6,819 nt of DNA from Candidatus Liptonbacteria bacterium CG11_big_fil_rev_8_21_14_0_20_35_14 (lineage in GTDB: Bacteria > Patescibacteriota > Minisyncoccia > UBA6257 > XYB1-36-10), in contig PCWO01000023.1 of assembly GCA_002796205.1 (NCBI GenBank), positions 1 to 6,819 on the forward strand, read 5' to 3'. Numbering within the stretch: position 1 is the stretch's first letter; each line of letters opens with the position of its first letter. This document shows, piece after piece, positions 1 to 5,581 of this stretch. Both the position numbers and the translations under genes were made by a program. Below the pieces are notes generated by a model that saw nothing but the letters and a program-made list of their open reading frames with translations, was not told the DNA's origin and made no database searches.

Positions 1-2
1 CT

Positions 3-554
3 GAGCAACCATTATTGAATGAAAATAATATAGATATAAGTGATTGGAAAACATATCGAAATGAGGAACTAGGAATTGAGTTTAAATACCCTGATGAATG
101 GGGAAATGTAATAATTAAATTTATGGATGAGTCTAAGTATGTAAAAGGAAAACAGTATATTTTAAAATTTACAAATGATTCGTCTCGATCAAATGGCGAT
201 CAAATAACTGCTCATATATTTATCAAGTCTATCGATTATCGTTTTGAAGGACCAACAGATGGATCTGATATATCAATAAATAAAATCGATTTAGAGAAAT
301 CTAATACCGAATTATTAACAGCGTTAATGAGGCCGGGTACAGTTGATATGTTTGTACAAAAAATTACTATTTCTGACAAAAAAGGGGTGTATATCAAAGA
401 ATCTTTTGTTTATTTAGATGGTAATGAATATGAATTAGTTTATTATATATTCCCTAAATATGATAAAAATAACTTGTTAAATTTTGTATTATCTGGTGAT
501 ATACAAATTTCAAATTATCTTAATTTAATTGTTGGAACACTGTCTTTATATTGA
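3..554 (+). CDS. 3' part of a PsbP-like/hypothetical domain protein (5' end outside window)
   Basis: The frame is open to the left edge: the codons at 3-14 read E-Q-P-L and run straight into the TTG at 15, so that TTG is an ordinary Leu codon and the true start lies upstream. About 183 residues are visible. They begin with a short polar stretch, then 'WKTYRNEELGIEFKYPDEW', a motif that in my knowledge opens small PsbP-like or hypothetical domains frequent in CPR proteins, usually after a lipoprotein or secretion signal. The rest alternates beta-strand-like and polar segments, has no cysteine, and ends 'YLNLIVGTLSLY' before TGA. The fold is probably one alpha/beta domain in an exported or membrane-attached protein. 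The signal region is not visible, so location is inferred. The biochemical role is unknown. It is followed after 61 nt by the M23 peptidase gene on the same strand, which could be co-transcribed. Confidence 0.8.
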   Translation, partial: EQPLLNENNIDISDWKTYRNEELGIEFKYPDEWGNVIIKFMDESKYVKGKQYILKFTNDSSRSNGDQITAHIFIKSIDYRFEGPTDGSDISINKIDLEKSNTELLTALMRPGTVDMFVQKITISDKKGVYIKESFVYLDGNEYELVYYIFPKYDKNNLLNFVLSGDIQISNYLNLIVGTLSLY

Positions 555-559
555 TATTA

Positions 560-593
560 CATATTTATAGATTAAATGTTTATTATAAATATG
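560..593 (+). repeat. AT-rich inverted repeat in the gap before the M23 gene
   Basis: CATATTTATA (560-569) and TATAAATATG (584-593) are perfect 10-bp reverse complements around a 14-nt spacer. The structure ends 11 nt before the GGGAGG Shine-Dalgarno. There is no T-tract after it, so it is not a classical intrinsic terminator. It may be a weak mRNA hairpin or an operator-like site, or chance in very AT-rich DNA. Confidence 0.4.
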
Positions 594-604
594 CAGACTT
601 CTTT

Positions 605-610
605 GGGAGG
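605..610 (+). promoter_or_regulatory. Shine-Dalgarno of the M23 peptidase gene
   Basis: GGGAGG lies five bases before the GTG at 616-618. It decides this non-ATG start and is the clearest ribosome binding site in the window; the large gene at 2085 has none. Confidence 0.8.
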
Positions 611-615
611 TTAAA

Positions 616-1242
616 GTGAATTATCCGGAATTCGTCTGTTTTTATATTTTAATTCTGACTTATATTCTTGTCAATATATGTCCAAAATTGTCATATTCAG
701 AATCATTCATATACCCTTTTGATTCAACAAATGCTTATGTAGACTTTTGGGTACTTGAAGAATATTACGATGGACATCAAGGAGTTGATTTTGCATGTAA
801 TGAAGGTACTCCAGTATATGCTTCACTTTCTGGAACTGTTATTGAATCCTATGATGAAGAAGTGATAAAGTCGTGTAATCGAAGTATACCTGCTGCATTT
901 GGAAATTCTATTGTAATAAAAAGCGGTGTTTATACAATAAGATATGCTCACTTACTTGCACATTCAATTCCTTTTGAAGTTGGAGAAGATGTAAGAGCTG
1001 GACAATTAGTTGGTAGAACAAGTAACACAGGTTATACAACAAATAGTTTATTAGAATGTTTAGATAATGTTGGGTATCATTTACATTATGAAGTTCGTCG
1101 TGATGGCTTTAATAATGGTCTTGATCCATTTGACAGCTTATTTATTATAGATTCTGATGGTTCTTTTAGATTTCCATCAGAAATGAACTATGGTGAATAT
1201 ATTAGCAAGAGTAATTTAATTACTTTTTATTACAATAATTAA
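616..1242 (+). CDS. Exported M23 family metallopeptidase (LytM/lysostaphin-type)
   Basis: A 208-residue protein starting at GTG behind GGGAGG. Residues 6-22 are hydrophobic and give a signal peptide or N-terminal anchor, although no positive charge precedes them and the first Lys (24) follows. The M23 (LytM) domain spans about 45-172. The zinc/catalytic set is complete: the HxxxD motif 'GHQGVDF' supplies H54 and D58, 'RYAHLL' supplies H112, and 'HLHYEV' supplies H155 and H157. 'GTPVYASLSGTVI' is the usual beta-hairpin after the first motif. M23 enzymes are zinc endopeptidases that cut peptide cross-bridges or stem peptides of peptidoglycan outside the membrane, so a role in wall remodelling or attack is expected; the exact bond cannot be read. 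C61, C87 and C148 lie in the domain and C8 and C22 in the N-terminus; 'VNIC' at C22 does not fit a lipobox. The ~35-residue tail after the domain has no SH3b or LysM repeat. A broken M23-like copy follows immediately. Confidence 0.9.
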   Translation: MNYPEFVCFYILILTYILVNICPKLSYSESFIYPFDSTNAYVDFWVLEEYYDGHQGVDFACNEGTPVYASLSGTVIESYDEEVIKSCNRSIPAAFGNSIVIKSGVYTIRYAHLLAHSIPFEVGEDVRAGQLVGRTSNTGYTTNSLLECLDNVGYHLHYEVRRDGFNNGLDPFDSLFIIDSDGSFRFPSEMNYGEYISKSNLITFYYNN

Positions 1243-1243
1243 T

Positions 1244-1596
1244 TATATTGCTATTACTATAAATCCATTATCTATTTTTGGACAACCTATACAGATTGAT
1301 TTTCCATTTGAAGATGGATAATTCTGGATTCCAAGCACATATGATAATCATGCTGGAATAAATATAGATGATAGTTGGAGTAAAGCTGTAGATTTTTATT
1401 TTGCAACACCAATCAATCATACGGAAAACCAGTTTATCCTGCACATTCTGGAAGAGCAAAGTTTATCAGTATACCGTTAAATAGTTGTGACACAAAACCA
1501 TATTTGAAGAAGCTAAAAATGATGTTGAAAACAACGCCATCCATCTACTCCATAATTGGAAATCCATATCCATTCCAGAGCACAAGATTGAGTTAG
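1244..1596 (+). pseudogene. Broken second M23 peptidase-like gene
   Basis: Directly after the intact M23 gene, one frame from 1244 reads '...SIFGQPIQIDFPFEDG', stops at TAA 1319-1321, then resumes in the same frame with 'FWIPSTYDNHAGINID', 'SWSKAVDFYFATP'. Near 1420 the coding signal moves by one base into 'YGKPVYPAHSGRAKFIS', which runs on to TAG 1594-1596. Placed end to end these match the layout of the intact neighbour: 'IYPFDS...FW', then 'HQGVDF', then 'GTPVYASLSGTVI'. The second half of an M23 domain (the H and HxH motifs) is absent, and no start codon with a ribosome site is visible. I read it as a tandem paralogue destroyed by at least one stop, one single-base frameshift and a 3' truncation. 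The M23 part is convincing only up to about 1480; the rest of the frame overlaps the next fragment. The homology is seen by eye and should be taken as probable. Confidence 0.55.
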
Positions 1597-1667
1597 TCCA
1601 CTCCATCTTCAATGACTCTGAATATCTTTTAGAAAAACTTAAATCCTTTGATGTCCATGAATCCTAA
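1491..1667 (+). pseudogene. 3' fragment of an unrecognised helical protein
   Basis: A frame without any usual start codon, bounded upstream by TGA at 1488-1490, encodes about 58 residues including 'IFEEAKNDVENNAIHLLHNW', 'SIPEHKIELVHSIF' and 'EYLLEKLKSFDVHES' before TAA. Its amphipathic, charged pattern looks like real helical protein and not random translation. I do not recognise the family. The stop overlaps by 11 bases the ATG (1657) of the RuvC-like remnant, an arrangement typical of translationally coupled genes, so this may be the tail of the gene that once preceded it in an operon. It could also be chance coding in AT-rich DNA. Confidence 0.35.
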
Positions 1668-1872
1668 ACGTATCTTTGCCTTTGACCCCAACACTAAAGG
1701 TTTTGGCTATGTGGTAATGGAGGGAGTCAACAATTTAATAGATTAGGGGGTAAAAAATACCAAAGACAACAAAAACGAAATGGGTAGATATGGAATTACA
1801 AGATAAGGGCAACTATTTGAGTTAATCATTCCGGTTGATAAATGCAATGCAAAAGTTTTGGGGGAAACTTAA
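1657..1872 (+). pseudogene. Degraded RuvC-like (RNase H fold) gene, N-terminal part
   Basis: From ATG 1657 the frame reads 'MNPKRIFAFDPNTKGFGYVV' then 'MEGVNNLID', a TAG stop at 1744-1746, and on in frame with 'GVKNTKDNKNEM'. The opening is the first beta hairpin of the RuvC/RNase H fold: hydrophobic strand, Asp-Pro, then a Gly-rich turn and second strand. D10 matches the first catalytic Asp of RuvC ('GIDPGS...GYGV' in the E. coli enzyme). I recall RuvC-like proteins with 'LIDWG' at the position of 'LID-stop-G', so the TAG would be a TGG-to-TAG change; this is from memory. TAA stops follow at 1804, 1870, 1885 and 1957 in the same frame, and the later acidic residues and C-terminal half of a nuclease cannot be found. 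The intact ancestor would have been a structure-specific DNA nuclease or a catalytically altered relative. It is not proposed to be functional. Confidence 0.55.
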
Positions 1873-1884
1873 TCCATTGCATTT
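1840..1884 (+). repeat. 45-nt nested hairpin
   Basis: The outer arms AAATGCAATG (1840-1849) and CATTGCATTT (1875-1884) are perfect 10-bp reverse complements. Inside them AAGTTT (1853-1858) and AAACTT (1865-1870) pair around a TGGGGG loop, with a 3x4 internal loop between the two stems. It lies in the decayed RuvC-like region and straddles one of its stop codons. No poly-T follows, so it is not an ordinary terminator. Possible readings are a palindromic mobile-element remnant, a small structured RNA, or chance. Confidence 0.4.
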
Positions 1885-1938
1885 TAAATTGACGCAGAAG
1901 GTCATTTACTTTATCCACACAAGATGAAAATCCCATCA

Positions 1939-1947
1939 TGCTATAAT
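1939..1947 (+). promoter_or_regulatory. Possible extended -10 promoter for the large surface protein gene
   Basis: TGCTATAAT is a perfect extended -10 element (TGn plus TATAAT). The expected -35 position (about 1918-1924) has no good TTGACA match, which extended -10 promoters can tolerate. Transcription from here would leave a leader of about 130 nt before the ATG at 2085. AT-rich DNA produces such matches by chance, so support is modest. The interval 1885-2084 holds nothing else I can name. Confidence 0.3.
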
Positions 1948-2084
1948 GAAATCATGTAATCCATATTTTGATATGGAAGTTGTGTTGGCAGAGATTAAAG
2001 TTCAGCGCAACGTGATACCAACCGTCAAAGCAGACCTGCTATTTATTTTATTATCATTAACCATTATTCAATCCAATTTATTAT

Positions 2085-2156
2085 ATGAAAAAATACATTT
2101 TTAGCTTTTTAGTTTTAGTGGTCGGTGTTTTTGTCGGCGCGCAAAGTGTTAGCGCC
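2085..2156 (+). other. Signal peptide of the large surface protein
   Basis: Residues 1-24: positively charged start (KK), hydrophobic core 'FSFLVLVVGVFVG', then 'AQSVSA' followed by 'ATW'. V-S-A before the cut fits the signal peptidase I -3/-1 rule. There is no lipobox cysteine, so the product should be released from the membrane after cleavage. Confidence 0.8.
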
Positions 2157-5100
2157 GCTACTTGGAGTGGTAGCGCTAATTCAACTGGTAATCCTATAGT
2201 TTCTGTTAATAATGTAACTGCGGATTCGCCGGCTACTGCAGTTATTTGTAGTTTTGCTGGATTAGAAAAACCTTTTTCTTTTGTCCCAGAAGCTAATAGA
2301 TATATTTGTACTATAAAATACACTCAACCAAATCCATCGCCTGTGCCAAGAGTTAATATTTCATTTTCAGGTAATGGAAGAGCTGTAACTGGTCTTTATC
2401 AAACTATAACAAGTCCAGGTTCATATTCTTTTGTAGGTAATGCCGCATCAGTCTTAGCTTTCGGATTATATAATAGTTTAAATAATGGAGCTGTTGCACT
2501 ACAAATAAATTATGAATGGACAAAAACCCCTTCTCCAGCACCCTCCGTATCCGTTTCAGCCGATAAAACAAACGCTACCTATAAAGGTGATCCGGTTAAT
2601 ATAACTTGGTCATCTCAAAATGCAGAATACTGTCAACCATTCGGAGATTGGAATTTTTCAAGTGGCTCAAGACAAGGAACCTCCGGTTCTCAAAGTATAA
2701 ATATGAGTAATACTAACTTCGCCTTTGAATCCTCTTTAGTATTTACAATGCGCTGTTATGGAGATGGAGGAGAAGTATCTGATTATGTAAACGTTTCAGT
2801 CAATCATCTACTAACAATAAAACCTGATTTTTATTACCCACCATCAAACGCTCCTATAGGTCCTAATGGCTCTATTCGTAGTTTTGAAGGTCATCAAGAT
2901 AAAGCTCTTATAGCTCAAAGACCTCAAAACCACGGCAATTTAGGAGTTCAGATAAGTATAGATAATGGACCTTGGCAAAATATATCTACCAACGACAATC
3001 GATTATTTAGATATAACAATCCGTATAATCTAAGCGAAGGCCCTCACACTTGGAAATTAAAATATAATCATAGCGATGCCCCAGAAACAAATATCAGAAC
3101 TTTTATAGTAGATAAAACAGGCCCTGCAGGGAATTTTCAAGCCTCTTATCTACCAGATCAATCCGTGGCTGTTTGGCAAAACCATTCTTTACAATTTTCT
3201 AGAGTTAGAAAAAATGCTGTTTATTTTGATCATAGTTTTAGCGATGTTTCAGGTTTAGCAGGTCCTTTTCTTATTGAAAGGTCAATTAATAATAGTCCTT
3301 TTACTACTATTCTCAATGATGCATTAGAGGTCAAAAATTTTGATGAAATTTCAAGCCCTTATATTAACTCCGACGGCACAATCTTAGGAAATACTAATAT
3401 AAAATATAGAGTAACAGTTAAAGATAGAGTTGGTAATTCTACAACTAGAGATATTTCTTTAAACGCTCCTCCAGGTATAACCCCTCCAATTTCTCCTGCT
3501 AACGTAACCGTCACAGTCAAAGACAATGATGGCAAATCTGTGCCGGGCGCAAACGTAACCATCAATCCAGGCAGTTCATTTCCGGCAAGCAACAACTCAA
3601 CTACTTTTCCTATCAATCCAGGCTTTCCATATTCGGTTACTATCAGCGGCTATGACGCAAATATCTACTCATTAGATAACGATTCAGACGGGCATATTGC
3701 TAGAGGCGAAGTCAGAGTGGACTATCAAGTCTCAAGCGAAAACAACAATAGAAATCCCATGAACTGCGGCACAAACCAAGAACGCTGCAAACAGGTCTTG
3801 AACCACTGGATGCACGGCGACATCAACCGCACCTCAAATCCATCGGGTTTTAATAACTTTATCAGTTTTGATGAGTCCGATGATTCGTTTACGTTTGTTT
3901 TCAATAAAGCAGAAGAACTACAGCCAACTCTCAATTCGCTTAGCGTCTCACCCTCAGTGGTAAAAAGTAATGAACCCGTAACTATTACATGGACAGGTGA
4001 AAATCTGGTTTCCTGTACGGCAGCTGAATCAAAAATTCCCGCCAACGCTCCCATCTTAAATAAAGATTTTTGGCAAGGCGAGGTTCCAATCACTTCGTCC
4101 ACTTACGGCTCTGTTACTTTCAACGTTCCACCTGTCTCCCAAACCACCGTCTATCAACTTGGTTTAAGCTGTGGTGAGAATACTGAAGCCAAAATAGTTA
4201 ATAATCCAAATAATGATAAGTCTCCAATTCTAACCGTAGAACCAGTTAGACAAATAACAGACGAAACTCCTATAACCACCACACCGGATGCGGTCACCAT
4301 TCCAAAAATTCCAGAAACAAAAGTAGCCCCAAATATATCAGGCAGGGTATACGATCAATCCGGTAAAGGAATAAAAACTAAAATCATAATCAATCGTATT
4401 CAATACAATACACAGGATAATGGCGTGTTCTCGATATCTCCATCTATACACAAAATTCCTTTTGCCGGAAGCTATCAGGTATCTATAGAAATTCCAGATG
4501 GCTTCCAATCAGTCAAAGCCGTCAACGCCAGAAACAACGATGATAAATACCGCTATCAAGTTTTGGGAACCACCTGTACAACCAATAGCGAATGCCAGAC
4601 TCTCTTTGACCAGTACGGGCGTCAGGGCGATCCTGTTCGGTCACGAATATTTGATTTAGATTCCGACAGTTCCTTTGAGTTTCTTCTTTCTACTAACCCA
4701 AAATTAACAGAGCCGCCAATCGTACCGAATACAACTGGAACACAAAATAATCCACAAACTCCAACCACCTCTACTGGCATACCAGAAATTCCAGGTACTC
4801 CTGTATTTCCTACATTAAAATTATCCGCCGATAAAAATTCTATAAATTACGGCGAATCTGTAACTCTTTCTTGGGAAACAGAAGATGCTCAAGTATGTGT
4901 AGCCTCAGGTGATTGGAGTGGTGTTAAAGACCCTAATTACTTTGAAACTATAAATAATATTACAGTCTCACCATCTGAATTTGATTTAACTTGTTATACA
5001 GACCAATCCTTATCTAATGGTGTAACTAAAAAAGTAGCAATATCTATTTTTGCAGATTCATATCCTTCTGATATCACTCAACCTCCAAACAATCAAAATG

Positions 5101-5504
5101 ATCAAATAAATAATATTCCAAATGATAATGAGGGTGGATATGCTGACCCAAATGGAGCCAATGATTCTAATGACTCAATTTCAGTCATACCTATCCCACT
5201 GCCAGTGTTATCTTGCAATCCTCAAGGGCAAAATGTTAAAAATGTCATCAAAGGAGCAACGATAAATGTATCTGATTTTATCGGCAACTGTACGGTGTCT
5301 AATGTTTTATACTCAGTCAACAGAATTACATCAGACAACAATAAGATTCCGGTAGATTTGAAACCGGGCAGTTCAACACAGTTTGTTCCTACAAATTCAG
5401 GTAGTTATGAAATAATGGCTACATCGGTAGATGCCAGTGGTTCCTATATGAGAAACATCATCATCAACGTCTTCAACCCCGACGCGCAAGAGGTTAGTCC
5501 ATAA
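2085..5504 (+). CDS. Large secreted multidomain protein with Ig-like repeats and a duplicated Cys-pair module
   Basis: A complete 1139-residue protein. The ATG is chosen because a classical signal peptide follows at once (Lys2-Lys3, hydrophobic 4-18, cleavage after 'SVSA' near residue 24), although no Shine-Dalgarno precedes it. Order: an unrecognised beta-rich domain at 25-146; Ig-like repeat at 153-240; two further beta domains at about 241-345 and 346-460, the second reached through 'DKTGPAG' as in bacterial Ig/Fn3 proteins; a carboxypeptidase-regulatory-like module at 473-606; Ig-like repeat at 613-720; a second regulatory-like module at 749-870; a Thr/Pro/Asn-rich linker at 871-905; Ig-like repeat at 906-990; an Asn/Asp-rich linker at about 991-1035; and a C-terminal domain at 1036-1139. 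There is no catalytic motif, LPxTG, C-terminal membrane helix or recognised sorting tag, so it is probably released or held non-covalently at the surface. A role in adhesion, surface layer or host contact is inferred from architecture only. Base composition changes sharply along the gene. It ends 26 bases before a strong terminator. Confidence 0.9.
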   Translation: MKKYIFSFLVLVVGVFVGAQSVSAATWSGSANSTGNPIVSVNNVTADSPATAVICSFAGLEKPFSFVPEANRYICTIKYTQPNPSPVPRVNISFSGNGRAVTGLYQTITSPGSYSFVGNAASVLAFGLYNSLNNGAVALQINYEWTKTPSPAPSVSVSADKTNATYKGDPVNITWSSQNAEYCQPFGDWNFSSGSRQGTSGSQSINMSNTNFAFESSLVFTMRCYGDGGEVSDYVNVSVNHLLTIKPDFYYPPSNAPIGPNGSIRSFEGHQDKALIAQRPQNHGNLGVQISIDNGPWQNISTNDNRLFRYNNPYNLSEGPHTWKLKYNHSDAPETNIRTFIVDKTGPAGNFQASYLPDQSVAVWQNHSLQFSRVRKNAVYFDHSFSDVSGLAGPFLIERSINNSPFTTILNDALEVKNFDEISSPYINSDGTILGNTNIKYRVTVKDRVGNSTTRDISLNAPPGITPPISPANVTVTVKDNDGKSVPGANVTINPGSSFPASNNSTTFPINPGFPYSVTISGYDANIYSLDNDSDGHIARGEVRVDYQVSSENNNRNPMNCGTNQERCKQVLNHWMHGDINRTSNPSGFNNFISFDESDDSFTFVFNKAEELQPTLNSLSVSPSVVKSNEPVTITWTGENLVSCTAAESKIPANAPILNKDFWQGEVPITSSTYGSVTFNVPPVSQTTVYQLGLSCGENTEAKIVNNPNNDKSPILTVEPVRQITDETPITTTPDAVTIPKIPETKVAPNISGRVYDQSGKGIKTKIIINRIQYNTQDNGVFSISPSIHKIPFAGSYQVSIEIPDGFQSVKAVNARNNDDKYRYQVLGTTCTTNSECQTLFDQYGRQGDPVRSRIFDLDSDSSFEFLLSTNPKLTEPPIVPNTTGTQNNPQTPTTSTGIPEIPGTPVFPTLKLSADKNSINYGESVTLSWETEDAQVCVASGDWSGVKDPNYFETINNITVSPSEFDLTCYTDQSLSNGVTKKVAISIFADSYPSDITQPPNNQNDQINNIPNDNEGGYADPNGANDSNDSISVIPIPLPVLSCNPQGQNVKNVIKGATINVSDFIGNCTVSNVLYSVNRITSDNNKIPVDLKPGSSTQFVPTNSGSYEIMATSVDASGSYMRNIIINVFNPDAQEVSP
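2541..2804 (+). repeat. Ig-like repeat 1 in the large protein
   Basis: Residues 153-240. Strand pattern 'SVSVSADKTNATYKGDPVNI', 'TWSSQNAEYC', 'GDW', then 'LVFTMRCYGDG'. The Trp of the C strand, C183 and C224 match the corresponding residues in the other two Ig-like repeats. The repeat is visible only at protein level; the DNA has diverged. Confidence 0.65.
3501..3902 (+). repeat. Regulatory-like Cys-pair module, copy 1 (with EF-hand-type loop)
   Basis: Residues 473-606. It begins 'NVTVTVKDNDGKSVPGANVT', the opening of a carboxypeptidase-regulatory-like beta-sandwich. 'DNDSDGHIARGE' (531-542) fits the DxDxDGxIxxxE pattern of an EF-hand calcium loop. Then come 'DYQV', the 'CGTNQERC' pair (C561, C568), 'HGDINR' and 'FDESDDSFTFVF'. 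The second half recurs in copy 2. Confidence 0.6.
3921..4244 (+). repeat. Ig-like repeat 2 in the large protein
   Basis: Residues 613-720: 'LSVSPSVVKSNEPVTITWTG', 'ENLVSC' (C644), then 'YQLGLSCGEN' (C696) and 'SPILTVEP'. It has the same Trp and Cys placement as repeats 1 and 3, but has lost the 'GDW' motif after the first Cys and carries a longer insert before the second. Confidence 0.65.
4329..4694 (+). repeat. Regulatory-like Cys-pair module, copy 2
   Basis: Residues 749-870: 'PNISGRVYDQSGKGIKTKI' is a typical carboxypeptidase-regulatory-like start, and 'YQVSIEIPDGF' a later strand. Then 'YRYQV', 'CTTNSEC' (C831, C837), 'QGDPVRSR' and 'FDLDSDSSFEFLL' align with 'DYQV', 'CGTNQERC', 'HGDINR' and 'FDESDDSFTFVF' of copy 1. 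The DxDxDG loop of copy 1 is missing here; only 'ARNNDDK' stands in its place. Confidence 0.6.
4800..5054 (+). repeat. Ig-like repeat 3 in the large protein
   Basis: Residues 906-990: 'VFPTLKLSADKNSINYGESV', 'TLSWETEDAQVC' (C938), 'ASGDWSGVK', then 'FDLTCYTDQ' (C970). It is the copy closest to the Ig-like consensus I associate with CPR secreted proteins. Confidence 0.7.
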
Positions 5505-5530
5505 ACGGTTTATATCATAACCAAAAAAAG

Positions 5531-5553
5531 CCCCGGCTAAAAGTTAGTCGGGG
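5531..5553. terminator. Bidirectional intrinsic terminator between convergent genes
   Basis: CCCCGGCTAA (5531-5540) and TTAGTCGGGG (5544-5553) form a 10-bp stem with one G-U pair on the + transcript (A-C on the - transcript) around an AAG loop. On + it is followed by TTTGTTATTATT; on - it is followed by C and seven T's (complement of 5523-5529). It ends the large gene (stop 26 bases before the stem) and the - strand gene (stop codon ending at 5582, 28 bases before the stem). Confidence 0.9.
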
Positions 5554-5581
5554 TTTGTTATTATTATTTCGGAGTAAAGAG

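Noticed and set aside
551..577. TTGATA ... TTAAAT as a promoter for the M23 gene
   Set aside because: Spacing of 15 and a weak -10 in very AT-rich DNA; co-transcription with the upstream gene is as likely.
1268..1459. 63-codon open frame on the - strand
   Set aside because: It lies antisense to the broken M23 copy, has no ribosome site and no recognisable protein features.
1319..1887. Alternative genetic code to explain in-frame stops
   Set aside because: The interrupted frames contain TAA and TAG, and intact genes here end normally at TAA or TGA; a frameshift is also present, so decay is simpler.
1889..1917. TTGACG followed 17 bases later by TATCCA as a promoter
   Set aside because: The -10 match is poor (three of six); the extended -10 at 1939-1947 is the better candidate.
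7..2073. Similar AACCATTATT(g/c)AAT strings at 7-19 and 2059-2071 as a direct repeat
   Set aside because: Only about 13 AT-rich bases, with unrelated flanks; chance is sufficient.
1973..2104. 43-codon open frame on + (ATG GAA GTT GTG...) overlapping the start of the large gene
   Set aside because: No Shine-Dalgarno, no recognised similarity, and its hydrophobic second half comes from the AT-rich leader; it runs into the signal-peptide coding region in another frame.
2081..2323. Open frame on the - strand opposite the start of the large gene
   Set aside because: Shadow of the signal peptide and first domain of the + strand gene.
3359..4102. Two open frames on the - strand inside the large gene
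   Set aside because: Shadows; the + strand frame has clear domain structure across the whole interval.
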